Notes: generated by a model not told the origin, from the letters alone. Positions 42,541 to 51,995 are shown, numbered from the stretch's first letter. The stretch: 64,000 bases of DNA from an uncultured Eubacteriales bacterium (GCA_902765305.1 CACWZI010000021.1:61654-125653), one strand, 5' to 3'. A program made the numbers and translations.

Positions 42541-43470
42541 TTACACCCTTTCGACCTTTACCATATCCAGAAACGCCCTGTAGACGGTCTTGTCGATGGT
42601 CTTGTAGCCCTCGGTGATGCAGCGGGTGCTGGCGCAGGCCACACCCATGCGGAAGCACTGCTCAAGCTCCCAGTCCGCCATGAAGCCCGCCACCAGGCCG
42701 GCGACCATCGCGTCGCCCGCGCCCACGGTGCCCTTGACCTCGATGTTCATGCGCGGCGCAAAAAGGGTCTGACTCCCGTCCGTGATGAGCGCGCCACCGG
42801 CGCCCAGGGACACGGTGACGATCTGCACGCCCAAGTCGATGTAGCGCAGCGCGGCTTCCCGGATATCGGCGATGCCGTCCAGGGGGTGGCCGATCATTGT
42901 CTCCAGCTCATAGCGATTGGGCTTGATCATGAAGGGCTTCGCCTCCAGCCCATACTTCAGCCGGTCGCTGTCAGCGTCCAACACGCAGCGACAGCCCAGT
43001 CCATCCACCGCGTGGATCAGCGTGCGGTAAAAGTCCTGGGGGCATCCCGGCGGAAGCGAACCGGACAGGATCAGATAGTCGCTGTTTTCCGCGTGCCTGA
43101 CCACCATTTCGACCATCCTGGAGAGGTCATCCTCCGCCACGCTCATGCCGGATTCGTTCAGCTCCGTGATCGTGCCGTCGGCGCGGTTGAACACCTTGAT
43201 ATTCGTTCGGACGCTGCCCTCGCACCATATGAAGTCATAGGGCGTGGAATTGAGCATCAGCCGCTTTTCAAACTGGGAAGCGCCGTCCTTGTACATAAAG
43301 CCGATGCACTCGGAATCCAAACCCAGCTCGGAGACGGTCAGCGCCACGTTGATGCCCTTTCCGGCCGCCACATCCCGCTTGCCTACGACCCGGTTCAGCC
43401 CTCCGGGGGTAAAGCCGTCGACTGTCAGCGTGCGATCAATACTGGGATTCAGTGAAACAGCAGTAATCAT
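42541..43470 (-). CDS. pfkB: 1-phosphofructokinase family hexose kinase
   Basis: A 309-residue ribokinase-fold kinase. It starts with ITAVSLNPSIDRTLTV and has AAGKGINVALTVSELG and the catalytic Asp in GTVGAGDAMVAG near residue 248, matching the 1-phosphofructokinase/LacC/6-PfkB group. Phosphorylation of fructose-1-P or tagatose-6-P is likely; it cannot be told which from sequence alone. No PTS or regulator gene is adjacent; the potassium channel genes follow directly, so it heads that operon. Confidence 0.92.
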   Translation of the reverse strand: MITAVSLNPSIDRTLTVDGFTPGGLNRVVGKRDVAAGKGINVALTVSELGLDSECIGFMYKDGASQFEKRLMLNSTPYDFIWCEGSVRTNIKVFNRADGTITELNESGMSVAEDDLSRMVEMVVRHAENSDYLILSGSLPPGCPQDFYRTLIHAVDGLGCRCVLDADSDRLKYGLEAKPFMIKPNRYELETMIGHPLDGIADIREAALRYIDLGVQIVTVSLGAGGALITDGSQTLFAPRMNIEVKGTVGAGDAMVAGLVAGFMADWELEQCFRMGVACASTRCITEGYKTIDKTVYRAFLDMVKVERV

Positions 43471-43484
43471 AGTTTTCTCCTAAT

Positions 43485-43688
43485 TCACGTGTTTGTATTT
43501 GTCTTGCCGTCGCTCTTGGGCGGCAGGCTGTCTTCGCTTTGGCGCGGGGCTTCCTCCTCCTGCGCCTTTTCCTCTTCTACCGTGCGCAGGAAGCCACCGA
43601 TGTAGTGCATCAGCGTAAAGCCCACGATCAGGGCCAGCCCGCCCACCACCAGCAGGGCGATCAATATGATTTTCTGCGTCAGCGTCAT
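43485..43688 (-). CDS. Small single-helix membrane protein
   Basis: A 67-residue protein: one hydrophobic helix (TLTQKIILIALLVVGGLALI) followed by a strongly acidic tail (EEEKAQEEEAPRQSEDSLPP). ATG 43688 has GGGGGAC upstream. The function is unknown; it lies 14 bases ahead of the 1-phosphofructokinase gene and may share its promoter. Confidence 0.6.
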   Translation of the reverse strand: MTLTQKIILIALLVVGGLALIVGFTLMHYIGGFLRTVEEEKAQEEEAPRQSEDSLPPKSDGKTNTNT

Positions 43689-43818
43689 ACCGTCCCCCTG
43701 TGCCGCCTGAAAGCGAAGTGGATATTTGCGCGCGCGGTCATGGCGCACACACTACCAGTATATCACATTTCTGTCATTTTTCAAGCATATTCTTTTCTGA
43801 ATTGCAAATTGAAATTCA

Positions 43819-43850
43819 AGAGGGGACAGCTGGCCGTGCCGTCCCCTCTT
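43819..43850 (-). terminator. Terminator of the C69 dipeptidase gene
   Basis: A 10-bp stem (AAGAGGGGAC / GTCCCCTCTT) with a 12-base loop lies just after the gene's stop; on the minus strand an A/T-rich tail with short T-runs follows. Confidence 0.65.
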
Positions 43851-43855
43851 CGCAA

Positions 43856-45316
43856 TCAGTTGTCCGCGCGATCGTAGCCGTTCTTCATGCGCTGGCTCGA
43901 TTCCAGCAGTACCTTGTTCAGCGTGGCGATCGTCTGCGCTTTCGCCATGTCCGCAAGCGCAGCGTTGGCCTCGGCGACCAGGCTGAAGTCGCCGGTTTGG
44001 ATCATGCGCCGGTCGTATTCCAGGATCAGTCGGCGGCCATTTGCGGCCACGGCGTCCTGGTAGCGCTCGATGTGTTGGATGCAGGCGCCGTAGTCGTGGT
44101 CCGCCAGCGCGCCGATCAGGCAGCTGCCCCAGTAGAAATTTTCCGTGGAAACGTCCAGGCGCACGTCGCTCAGGTATTTGGGCATGCGCGCCACATTGGC
44201 GTACACCGGCAGCATCGCGTCGAATGTGGTGGAACCGAAGCAGATCCACTCGATGCCCCGGATGGCCTCGGGGACGCCGCTTCTGATCTGGCAGATAGCG
44301 GTGACGCCGGTGCGGTTGATGCCGATGGATCGGTACATGCCCCGCTTGCCGGTATCCTGGCTGGAATAGGGATTGTAGGGCGTGCCCTGGTAGTGGGAGG
44401 ACAGTATCGTCTTCACATCCTCTGCCGTCACCTTCCGGTCGGGCACCAGGGCCCAGGGAATGTTGTCGCTTTCCGGCGTGAATTCGGCGTTTTCCCCGTC
44501 CCAGCGATGGGAAAAGGGCGTCAGGCACCTGCCCATGTACCAGGCCCGCGGCGTGTTGTAGATGCGGTCCCTATAGTTGTGGGAGCCGAACACGTCCCTG
44601 GGATTGAACGTGCCGCGCTGGTTCAGGTCGAGGTGGTTGTCCGCGATGAATTCCCGCAGATCGGCAGAGCACATGTGCGCCTTGCGCGGCCCGAAGGCGT
44701 CGTCCAGATCGAAAGCGTCCATGCCGAACTGGTTCGGGTTGATCACGGCCACGTCGTCGGGCACCCGCCGGGCCATCCAGTGGTGGCCACCGATGGTCTC
44801 CAGCCACCAGATCTCATCTTTGTCGTTGAAGGCGATGCCGTTGGATTCATAGGTGCCATACTGCTCAAGCAGCGCGCCAAGGCGTTCCACGCCCTCCCTG
44901 GCACTGTGGATATAGGGCAGCACCAGCACCACGATGTCCTCCTCGCCGATGCCGCCGGGCACCGCCTTTTCCCGGCCCTTCGCTTCCCTGTATTCCACCA
45001 GCGGGTCCGCGGCCAGCACCCTGGGGTTGGAGGTGATCGTCTCGGTGGCGGTCATGCCCACGTTGGCGGCGTTGATGCCCGTGGCGGCCCAGATGCCGTT
45101 CTTCTTATCGACGCTGGGGCAGGCAGTATAGCGCATGGGGTCGTCGGGCAGGTCGATCTCCACGTGGGAAATGACGCTCTTGTATTTCCTTGGCTGTTTT
45201 TCAGGGTTTACGACGATCAGCTTCTTCACGTCAAAGTGCCCGTCGTCGGTCCGGGCGATCATCGTGGAGCGGTCGTTTGAAGCGTTTTTGCCAACAAGTA
45301 TGGTCGTACATGACAT
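43856..45316 (-). CDS. C69-family dipeptidase
   Basis: A 486-residue Ntn-hydrolase. The catalytic cysteine is the third residue (MSCTTILVGKNAS), exposed after processing; the following STMIARTDDGHFD and the central WWLETIGGHHWMARRVPDD match the PepD/DipA family. It hydrolyses dipeptides in the cytosol. It stands alone; the start has no rival. Neighbours on both sides are also minus-strand genes with their own terminators. Confidence 0.93.
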   Translation of the reverse strand: MSCTTILVGKNASNDRSTMIARTDDGHFDVKKLIVVNPEKQPRKYKSVISHVEIDLPDDPMRYTACPSVDKKNGIWAATGINAANVGMTATETITSNPRVLAADPLVEYREAKGREKAVPGGIGEEDIVVLVLPYIHSAREGVERLGALLEQYGTYESNGIAFNDKDEIWWLETIGGHHWMARRVPDDVAVINPNQFGMDAFDLDDAFGPRKAHMCSADLREFIADNHLDLNQRGTFNPRDVFGSHNYRDRIYNTPRAWYMGRCLTPFSHRWDGENAEFTPESDNIPWALVPDRKVTAEDVKTILSSHYQGTPYNPYSSQDTGKRGMYRSIGINRTGVTAICQIRSGVPEAIRGIEWICFGSTTFDAMLPVYANVARMPKYLSDVRLDVSTENFYWGSCLIGALADHDYGACIQHIERYQDAVAANGRRLILEYDRRMIQTGDFSLVAEANAALADMAKAQTIATLNKVLLESSQRMKNGYDRADN

Positions 45317-45394
45317 TTACAGGCTTCCCCCTTTGGATTGATGCTTAAATCCCATTGTACAGCCTCTCGCGCGGAACGGCAACCGCCGCCGTGT

Positions 45395-45421
45395 AAAAAA
45401 GCAGGACCCCGAAGGGCCCTG
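45395..45421 (-). terminator. Terminator of the SSB-like gene
   Basis: On the minus strand CAGGGCCC-TTCG-GGGTCCTG (8 bp, one G-T pair, stable UUCG loop) is followed by CTTTTTT. Confidence 0.85.
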
Positions 45422-45436
45422 TCATGGAGATCCGGT

Positions 45437-46123
45437 TCAGCTCAGGTGCTTTCTCACCCCGGCGTCAAAGGCGTAGCGAACCTCCGGCGGCGCGCAGGCC
45501 GGCAGGGCGGAGGATTCGGCTTCGGCGGCCTCCAGCGTAAAGCAGGAGACCTCATAGGCGTTTCTCAGCAGGTATTCCCCGTTTTCCAACAGCTTTTGAT
45601 ACTCCCTGGATTGCAGCCGCCCCGTCAGGCGCACCCGGTCGCCCACGCTGAAGCGGGAGGCGTACTGGGCATTTCTGCCCCAGGCGATACAGGGAATGTA
45701 GTCGCTCTTGCCAAAGGCGCGGTTCACCGCCAGCATCATGTCGCAGATCTCCCGGCCAAAGGGCGTGGAACGATAGATCGGCGGCTTGCACAGCGCCCCG
45801 GTCAGCGTGACCCGGTTCAGCGTGTCGTTGTCCGGCGACAGCGCCAGGCTCTGCACGAAAAGCGTCACCATCAGCCGCCCGGCGCCGTCGACGACCTTGT
45901 TGTAGGAGCGCACCTGCCCGGTCACCAGCAGTTGGCTGTTATCCTCCGGCAGAAGCCCCATCAGCTTGCCCGGAATGGTGACCGGCAGGCGATCCACCGC
46001 GCCGGAAAGGCGCTTGACCAGCAGCGTGCCGGTATAGAAGGGCTCGTTCATCACCTCGTGGCTCAGTTCCAGTTCGCCGTCCAGCCGCCCTACGGCTATG
46101 ATTCTGTTGTTTGGATTTTCCAT
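45437..46123 (-). CDS. Two-OB-fold single-stranded-DNA-binding-like protein
   Basis: A 228-residue protein with two OB-fold segments. The second (about 105-175: LTGALCKPPIYRST, then PCIAWGRNAQYASRF and GDRVRLTGRLQSREYQK) has the pattern of SSB; the first half (NNRIIAVGRLDGELE, RSYNKVVDGAGRLMVTLFV) is a more diverged copy. The C-terminus ends VRKHLS and lacks SSB's acidic tip, so it may bind ssDNA without recruiting partners. A LexA box overlaps its promoter. This is not the housekeeping ssb. Confidence 0.8.
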   Translation of the reverse strand: MENPNNRIIAVGRLDGELELSHEVMNEPFYTGTLLVKRLSGAVDRLPVTIPGKLMGLLPEDNSQLLVTGQVRSYNKVVDGAGRLMVTLFVQSLALSPDNDTLNRVTLTGALCKPPIYRSTPFGREICDMMLAVNRAFGKSDYIPCIAWGRNAQYASRFSVGDRVRLTGRLQSREYQKLLENGEYLLRNAYEVSCFTLEAAEAESSALPACAPPEVRYAFDAGVRKHLS

Positions 46124-46228
46124 CGTATCCCTCCGGTTATTGTGTGTTACTCATAATATATGCCGGTGAACGGACCGTCATACCGTGCCGGGGCAAAAAA
46201 ACCGCTCCGACCACCCGATATCGCATAA

Positions 46229-46281
46229 AGAACACACGTTCGATATATGCACATTATAGCACCGATGCCGGGAAAAAGCAA
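46229..46281 (-). promoter_or_regulatory. Promoter with LexA (SOS) box before the SSB-like gene
   Basis: On the minus strand TTGCTT (46276-46281) and TATAAT (46253-46258) are 17 bases apart. CGAACGTGTGTTCT (46229-46242) fits the Gram-positive LexA/DinR box CGAAC-N4-GTTCG at all but the last base and lies just after the start point. A second inverted 8-bp match CGTTCGAT/ATCGAACG frames the promoter. Leader about 120 nt. Confidence 0.7.
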
Positions 46282-46326
46282 TCGAACGCAATTTGAAATA
46301 ATTTTGTCCCGGAATGAGACGGTGCT

Positions 46327-47826
46327 CTATACCTTCAACACCACCGCTTTTCCCGCTTCGACCTCCCCCACGCTCCCGGCGGGGATGCCGTAGCGCTTGC
46401 CGATATCCCAGGCGGTTTCACCGGGCAGCGGCCAGCTGACCACGATGCCGGGGCGGCGCTGCACAGGCGCGCCTTCGGTGATCTCCGTCACGATCTCCAC
46501 CTCGGCGCGCTGCCGGGTCTCGCAGGACACGGAGAGCTGCAGCTTCATCTCCAGCCGGTCGCTCATCAGCGCGTTGGCCTCGGCTGAGAGCACCTGCATC
46601 TCGATCATCGATTCGTCGTTCAGCGCCTGGGGCACGGTCAGGCTGAAGGGCAGCTCCGCCTCGGCAGAGGCCGGGAGCTCCGATCCGCCCGGCATGTACA
46701 GCACCCGGGTCTCGGCTACGCCCTCTATCCTGCCCTGGCCGTTTTCATTGCGCCACTCACCGATTGAGGGATGCACCCGGGTGGCGATGACCGTGCCGAC
46801 GCCGGGGGCGTTTTCTCCGATCAGGACCGTTCCCCGCACCAGCTCGCACACCTTCGCGCGATCCACCGCGCGACAAAAGCCCACGTCCTCGTCCTCGGCA
46901 TCGACGCTCATGCCCTGGGTCGCGTAGATGTCCGCGAGGGCCTCCACCTCGTCCGTGGCGTTGGCCAGCACGCGCACCCGCGCCTCGATCTCGCAGGTCA
47001 AAAGCATGTCCCCGTCCCCTTCCGAAGCGTCCACGCGGCTGCGAATGCTGCGCACATCCACCTCGGCGGACACGTCGCCCGTCAGCCACTCCGGAAGCTC
47101 CACCAACTGATCCAGCGCCAGCGGGTAGCGCACCACGACCCCCGGCCTTCCCGCCACGCCGCTGGCCACCAGCGTCTCCACCATGGCCCGGCCCTTCACC
47201 CGGACGCCGCCCAGGTCCGCGGATACGTCCTCGATCTCCACTGCGGCCCAGTCCATCAGCGCCGTGCGGGCATCCAGCGCGGCGGGCAGCGTCACCGTGT
47301 CCTTCAGCAGCGCCAGCTCGCTGGCTTCGGCGGCCAGCTTGACCGAGCGAATCGGCGTGAACACGGTTTGAAGGCCCTGCGCGCCCTCCACTGCGCTGAT
47401 GACCTCCACCGGCGACAGGCTGAGCACCTGTACGTTCAGGTCACAGGTTACCTGGAACACCATGTGCCCGTTTTCATAGCGGGCGTCCACGTGGTTGACC
47501 TCGCCACGGGCGCGACAGAGCATGCCCGGCTGGACGCCCGGCATGTCCAGCACGTGGTTCAGCGCGGCCTGGGCCGTCAGCGCCCGCAGGGCGCTCTCCT
47601 CACCCTGCCGGTAGACCGCCTGGCAGGCGACGCTGCCCTCCAGCACCACGCGGTCCGCCTGAACGTCCACCTCGCCGACGAACAAGCCGGCGTCCGCCAA
47701 CAGCGGCTCGATGGCGTCCCGCCCCGCGCCGGGCACCAGCGCCTCGGCCCGCACCAGCACCTGGGCCCGCCGCGCTCCGTTCAGTTTTTCCGCCTCAAAG
47801 GTCTGCACCTGCGTTTGCAGCGCCAT
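46327..47826 (-). CDS. sipL: SipL-like spore morphogenesis protein (SPOCS/DUF3794 repeats plus LysM)
   Basis: A 499-residue protein built of about three SPOCS (DUF3794) beta-rich repeats (about 20-160, 180-300, 310-440; VTCDLNVQVLSLSPVEV, RVLANATDEVEALADIYA, VTETRVLYMPG-like) and a C-terminal LysM domain (PLPGETAWDIGKRYGIPAGSV, about 450-495). That is the layout of SipL, the clostridial protein that binds SpoIVA when the spore coat forms. It marks the organism as belonging to a spore-forming lineage. AGGAGGGG precedes the ATG. Its gene is single and lies downstream of thrC on the same strand. Confidence 0.85.
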   Translation of the reverse strand: MALQTQVQTFEAEKLNGARRAQVLVRAEALVPGAGRDAIEPLLADAGLFVGEVDVQADRVVLEGSVACQAVYRQGEESALRALTAQAALNHVLDMPGVQPGMLCRARGEVNHVDARYENGHMVFQVTCDLNVQVLSLSPVEVISAVEGAQGLQTVFTPIRSVKLAAEASELALLKDTVTLPAALDARTALMDWAAVEIEDVSADLGGVRVKGRAMVETLVASGVAGRPGVVVRYPLALDQLVELPEWLTGDVSAEVDVRSIRSRVDASEGDGDMLLTCEIEARVRVLANATDEVEALADIYATQGMSVDAEDEDVGFCRAVDRAKVCELVRGTVLIGENAPGVGTVIATRVHPSIGEWRNENGQGRIEGVAETRVLYMPGGSELPASAEAELPFSLTVPQALNDESMIEMQVLSAEANALMSDRLEMKLQLSVSCETRQRAEVEIVTEITEGAPVQRRPGIVVSWPLPGETAWDIGKRYGIPAGSVGEVEAGKAVVLKV

Positions 47827-47916
47827 ATAAAAACCCCTCCTGTCCGCAATCGATCATCGGATGATATGCGTCGGAGGGGTGGTTCATGCCGTCAGGCCGT
47901 AAAGCCCGCGGTTTTG

Positions 47917-49395
47917 TCAGTAGATGGTTCTTTTGACGTAATCCAGCATGTCGGTCCTGTCCACGCAGTCGTTGAACCGCGGGGCCATGTCCCTGAGCGC
48001 CGCCAGGGGCGCGGGCACCGGCACCTCTGTCAACTGGTGCAGCAGGTCCATCGCGCCGAAGCCGCTTTCGGGCTTATCGTCGCAGATGGCGGAGAGCACG
48101 TCCCGGCTGAACTTGTAGGGCGAGGCGGTGGACAGCACCACGTTCGCCCAGCCGTTGTCCACCTGGGCCTCGAAGTCCTCCATCACGGCCCAGGCCACGG
48201 CGGTGTGGGTATCCATCAGGTAGCCGTGCCTGCGCCAGACCTCTCCGATGGCCGCCAGTGCCCGCGCGTCGTCGGCACAGCCGGCCCAGAAGTGCTCGCG
48301 CATCTCGTCCATCAGCGACTGTGGCGCGGTGTACATGCCCTCATCCTTCAGCTGGGCCATCAGCTTTGAAACCAGGTCGAAATCGCAGCCGCTGGCCAGG
48401 AACAGATAGCGCTCCAGATTGCTGGACACCAGGATGTCCATGGACGGCGAGGCGGTCTTATAGAATTCCCTGCGCCGGTCGTACACGCCGGTGTTGATGA
48501 AATCGGTCAACACGTTGTTAGCGTTGGAGGCGCACACCAGTTTGGCCACCGGCAGCCCCATCCGCCGGGCGTATTCCCCGGCCAGTATGTCGCCGAAGTT
48601 GCCCGTGGGCACGATGAAATTCACCGGCTCGCCCAGCCGGATCTCCCCCCGAAGCACCAGATCGCAATAGGCCTTGAAATAGTAGGCCACCTGGGGGGCC
48701 AGCCGCCCGATGTTGATGGAATTGGCGCTGGACAGCCGCGCGCCGGCGGCCGCCGCCCAGCGGTTCTGCTCGTCGTCGGCGAATATGTTCTTCACGCCGG
48801 TCTGGGCGTCGTCGAAATTGCCCCTGACCGCGCAAACGCCCACGTTGCCGCCGGCCTGGGTGACCATCTGGGCCTTCTGCACGTCGCTGACGCCGCCGTC
48901 GGGATAGAATACCACGATCCGCGTGCCCTCGACATCGTGGAAGCCCTCCAGCGCGGCCTTGCCGGTATCGCCGCTGGTGGCAGTGAGGATCACGATCTCC
49001 TCGTCCACGCCCAGCTTGGCCTTGGCGGCGGTGATCAGCCGGGGCAGCACGGACAGCGCCACGTCCTTGAAGGCCGAGGTGGGACCGCGAAACAGCTCGA
49101 GCACGAAGTCCGACCCCACCTTCTCAACGGGCGTGAGATCCGGCGTCTCGAACTTGTCGGCATAGGCGGCTTCGATCAGTGAATGCATTTCCTCCCGGGT
49201 GAAGTCGTCCAGCAGTCTGCCGATGACTTCGGCGGATATTTCGACGGCGCTCATATTCAGCAGGCTGCCCACGTCCACCTTCAGATCGGCAAAGCTGATC
49301 GGGGTATACAGGCCGCCGTCTGGCGCGATGCCCTTCAATACGGCCTGGGTGGAGGAGGCGGTATGCCGGCTGGAGCGGGTGCTGTACAGTATCAT
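47917..49395 (-). CDS. thrC: Threonine synthase
   Basis: A 492-residue PLP enzyme converting O-phosphohomoserine to threonine. It is the long (class I) form: start YSTRSSRHTASSTQAVLKG, catalytic PLP lysine in PTSAFKDVAL (about 113), phosphate loop in TATSGDTGKAALEG and FIVPTGNFGDIL. SD GAGGT lies before the ATG. It diverges from hom across a 210-base region with promoters on both strands; together with hom and asd it forms the end of the aspartate-to-threonine route. Confidence 0.96.
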   Translation of the reverse strand: MILYSTRSSRHTASSTQAVLKGIAPDGGLYTPISFADLKVDVGSLLNMSAVEISAEVIGRLLDDFTREEMHSLIEAAYADKFETPDLTPVEKVGSDFVLELFRGPTSAFKDVALSVLPRLITAAKAKLGVDEEIVILTATSGDTGKAALEGFHDVEGTRIVVFYPDGGVSDVQKAQMVTQAGGNVGVCAVRGNFDDAQTGVKNIFADDEQNRWAAAAGARLSSANSINIGRLAPQVAYYFKAYCDLVLRGEIRLGEPVNFIVPTGNFGDILAGEYARRMGLPVAKLVCASNANNVLTDFINTGVYDRRREFYKTASPSMDILVSSNLERYLFLASGCDFDLVSKLMAQLKDEGMYTAPQSLMDEMREHFWAGCADDARALAAIGEVWRRHGYLMDTHTAVAWAVMEDFEAQVDNGWANVVLSTASPYKFSRDVLSAICDDKPESGFGAMDLLHQLTEVPVPAPLAALRDMAPRFNDCVDRTDMLDYVKRTIY

Positions 49396-49522
49396 TGCGG
49401 TTCGACCTCACTTTGCGATGGTTTTTTCTATAATAACTTCTTTTGGATCAAAATGCAATAGCCGTTTTTTCCCGCAATCCGTTTATCTACGTTAAGAGGC
49501 TGAAAACAGGTGGCCTCATGCT

Positions 49523-49551
49523 TTGACAAATCCGGTCTGTTGTGCTATAGT
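49523..49551 (+). promoter_or_regulatory. Promoter of hom-asd
   Basis: TTGACA (49523-49528) and TATAGT (49546-49551) are 17 bases apart with an extended -10 TG. The thrC promoter on the other strand probably uses TATTAT in the same gap. No T-box, attenuator or leader peptide was found. Confidence 0.8.
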
Positions 49552-49607
49552 GTTTCCAACATAAAAACACGTGTGTTTGCACGAAAGACACAAAGGGGTT
49601 GTTGTTT

Positions 49608-50747
49608 TTGAATATCGGACTGTTGGGCCTCGGAACGATCGGCTCCGGCATTTACGAGCACCTGCTCAGGCGCGACGACATCCACGTCGTGCGCATCCTC
49701 GAATTGCTGCGGCATCCGGGGCTGGAGCACCTGGAAACCTCCGACTATAATGATATACTGAACGATCCGCAGATCGACACGGTCGTCGAGCTGATCGGCG
49801 GCATGGAACCCGCCCATACCTTCACGATACAGGCCCTGAAGGCGGGCAAAAACGTGGTCTCCGCCAACAAGCTGATGCTCTCCCATCACATGGAGGAGAT
49901 ATTGACCCTCGCCCGGGACATGGGCGTACACTACCGCTACGATGCCAGCGTCGGCGGCAGCATCCCCTTCCTGTACAACCTGATGCGCTACCGCAGCGCA
50001 GACAGGCTCACCGCCCTATCCGGCATCGTCAACGGCACCACGAACCTGATCCTGGACATCATGCAGCGTGAGGGCCGGGGCTTTGAGGATGTGCTGGCCG
50101 AGGCCCAGAGGGAGGGCTACGCCGAGGCCAACCCCGCCGCCGACATCGACGGCATCGACGCCCAGTGCAAGCTCAGCATCGCCAGCGCCGTGGCCTACCA
50201 GCGCTATGTTCGCCCCGAAAACGTGGCTACCGAGGGCATCCGTCACATATCCGGCGCGGACATCATACACTTCAAACGGCTGGACAAGGTCTGCCGCCTG
50301 AGCGCCAGCTCCGCGCTGAACGCCGACGGCACGGTCAGCGCCTATGTGGAGCCGACTTTGGTCGCATCTGATGCCACCGAGGCCGCCGTCCACCTGAACA
50401 ACAACACCATCTCCGTCACCGGCGAATACTTCGGCGTGCACACCTTCCAGGGCCAGGGCGCGGGCAAGGACCCCACCGCCTTCGCCGTGGAGCTGGGGCT
50501 CAGGGACATACTGGACGGCGTGTCGCCCAGGCTCAATCCCATCCCACAGGGGTATGCCGATGTGAACAACGCCGAGGCCGTCCATCCCTACTACGTGCGC
50601 ACTGCCGCCCCGCTGGAGATTCCCGCAAGGGCCCTGGGCGACGGCGCGTATATCACTGAGCCCGTCAGCGTTCGCGCGATGCACGACATGGCAGCGAAGC
50701 TGAGGGAGGCAGACCCCGGTCTGTTCTTCGCGGGCATACAGGAATAA
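49608..50747 (+). CDS. hom: Homoserine dehydrogenase lacking the ACT domain
   Basis: A 379-residue NAD(P)H enzyme that reduces aspartate semialdehyde to homoserine. It begins NIGLLGLGTIGSGIYEHLL (nucleotide fold) and has YDASVGGSIPF, GIVNGTTNLILDIM and ANPAADIDGIDAQCKL. TTG 49608 was chosen since AAAGGGG ends 9 bases upstream; TTG 49602 and 49599 are too close. It ends where the catalytic domain ends; the C-terminal ACT domain that gives threonine feedback in most Gram-positive enzymes is missing, replaced by about 40 residues. Confidence 0.94.
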   Translation: MNIGLLGLGTIGSGIYEHLLRRDDIHVVRILELLRHPGLEHLETSDYNDILNDPQIDTVVELIGGMEPAHTFTIQALKAGKNVVSANKLMLSHHMEEILTLARDMGVHYRYDASVGGSIPFLYNLMRYRSADRLTALSGIVNGTTNLILDIMQREGRGFEDVLAEAQREGYAEANPAADIDGIDAQCKLSIASAVAYQRYVRPENVATEGIRHISGADIIHFKRLDKVCRLSASSALNADGTVSAYVEPTLVASDATEAAVHLNNNTISVTGEYFGVHTFQGQGAGKDPTAFAVELGLRDILDGVSPRLNPIPQGYADVNNAEAVHPYYVRTAAPLEIPARALGDGAYITEPVSVRAMHDMAAKLREADPGLFFAGIQE

Positions 50748-50782
50748 AACGTCAATCAACACGCAGAAAGCAGGTATTTGAT

Positions 50783-51784
50783 ATGAAAAAGGTCAATGTC
50801 GCCATACTGGGCGCCACGGGCGCCGTGGGCCGCGAGATGCTGAAGGTGCTCTGGGAGCGCAAATTTCCCATCGACACGCTGAAGGCGCTGGCCAGCGCCC
50901 GAAGCGCGGGCAAGAAGCTGCCGTTCGGGGACGGCGAGGTCGTCGTCGAGGAGGCCACCGATCAGGCCTTCGAGGGCATGGACATCGTGCTGGGCGCGGC
51001 CCAGAATCCCCTGGCCAAGCGGTTTGCCCCGGCCATCGTGAAGGCCGGCGCGGTCTTCGTGGACAATTCCAGCGCTTTCCGCATGGACGACAGCGTGCCG
51101 CTGGTGGTGCCGGAGATCAACCCCGGGGACGCGCAGAAGCACCACGGCATCATCTCAAACCCCAACTGCTCCACCATCATCACGATGACCGCCATCGCGG
51201 CGCTGAACCGCCTCTCCCCGATCCAGACCATGGTGGCCAGCACCTACCAGGCCGTCTCCGGCGCTGGCGCGGAAGGCCTTGCCGAGCTGGAGCAGCAGGC
51301 CCGGGACTACGCCGCAGGCAAGCCCCTGACGGCGAAGGTCTTCCCTTGGCAGATCGCCTTTAACGTAATTCCCCAGATCGGCGGCGACAGCGGCAACGGC
51401 TATACCTCCGAGGAGATGAAGATGCAGAACGAGGGCCGCAAGATCATGCACCTGCCCGAGCTGAAGGTCACCTGTACCTGCGTGCGCGTGCCCGTGCTGC
51501 GCAGTCATTCCATCAGCGTGACCCTGCGTACCGAGCGCAAGATCAGCGTCGAGGAGGCCCGCGCCGCCATCGCCCAGGCCCCCGGCTGCAAGCTGTGTGA
51601 CGACCTTGACAACAAGGTCTATCCGATGCCGCTGGACACCAGCGACCAGGACATCGTGTTCGTTGGCCGCATCCGCGACGACCTGACCGACGAGAAGGGC
51701 CTGAGCCTGTGGTGCTGCGGCGACCAGATCCGCAAGGGCGCAGCCACCAACGCCATCCAGATCGCGGAGCTGCTGGTGAAATAA
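50783..51784 (+). CDS. asd: Aspartate-semialdehyde dehydrogenase
   Basis: A 333-residue enzyme forming aspartate semialdehyde from aspartyl phosphate, supplying lysine, threonine and methionine synthesis and also the cell wall. NADP fold VAILGATGAVGREML, catalytic Cys in ISNPNCSTIIT (about 130) and the substrate site around ASTYQAVSGAG. It follows hom by 35 bases, and a strong terminator lies after it. Confidence 0.96.
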   Translation: MKKVNVAILGATGAVGREMLKVLWERKFPIDTLKALASARSAGKKLPFGDGEVVVEEATDQAFEGMDIVLGAAQNPLAKRFAPAIVKAGAVFVDNSSAFRMDDSVPLVVPEINPGDAQKHHGIISNPNCSTIITMTAIAALNRLSPIQTMVASTYQAVSGAGAEGLAELEQQARDYAAGKPLTAKVFPWQIAFNVIPQIGGDSGNGYTSEEMKMQNEGRKIMHLPELKVTCTCVRVPVLRSHSISVTLRTERKISVEEARAAIAQAPGCKLCDDLDNKVYPMPLDTSDQDIVFVGRIRDDLTDEKGLSLWCCGDQIRKGAATNAIQIAELLVK

Positions 51785-51904
51785 TATCTCAGCCCTGGAG
51801 GGGGCGGCGTGATCTGTGGCAGCCCGAAGGCTGTCGATCCACCGCTACTTGCAGCGACGGCGTCCCTTCGTACGAACGCAAAACCACAAACAAAACCCCG
51901 AATT

Positions 51905-51930
51905 AACCCCTGCCTCATGGCAGGGGTTTT
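51905..51930 (+). terminator. Terminator of hom-asd
   Basis: A perfect 10-bp stem (AACCCCTGCC / GGCAGGGGTT) with a TCAT loop and a TTTT tail, 120 bases after the asd stop. The preceding stretch 51785-51904 holds nothing I recognise. Confidence 0.9.
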
Positions 51931-51995
51931 CATTTGGCCCTAAAATGGCAATATAGAATACGATCGAAAGGGGCCGCGGCGTCGCGGCGCTATCT

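Noticed and set aside
46771-48369. A plus-strand frame of about 530 codons opposite sipL and thrC
   Set aside because: His/Arg-rich antisense shadow of two well-supported genes.
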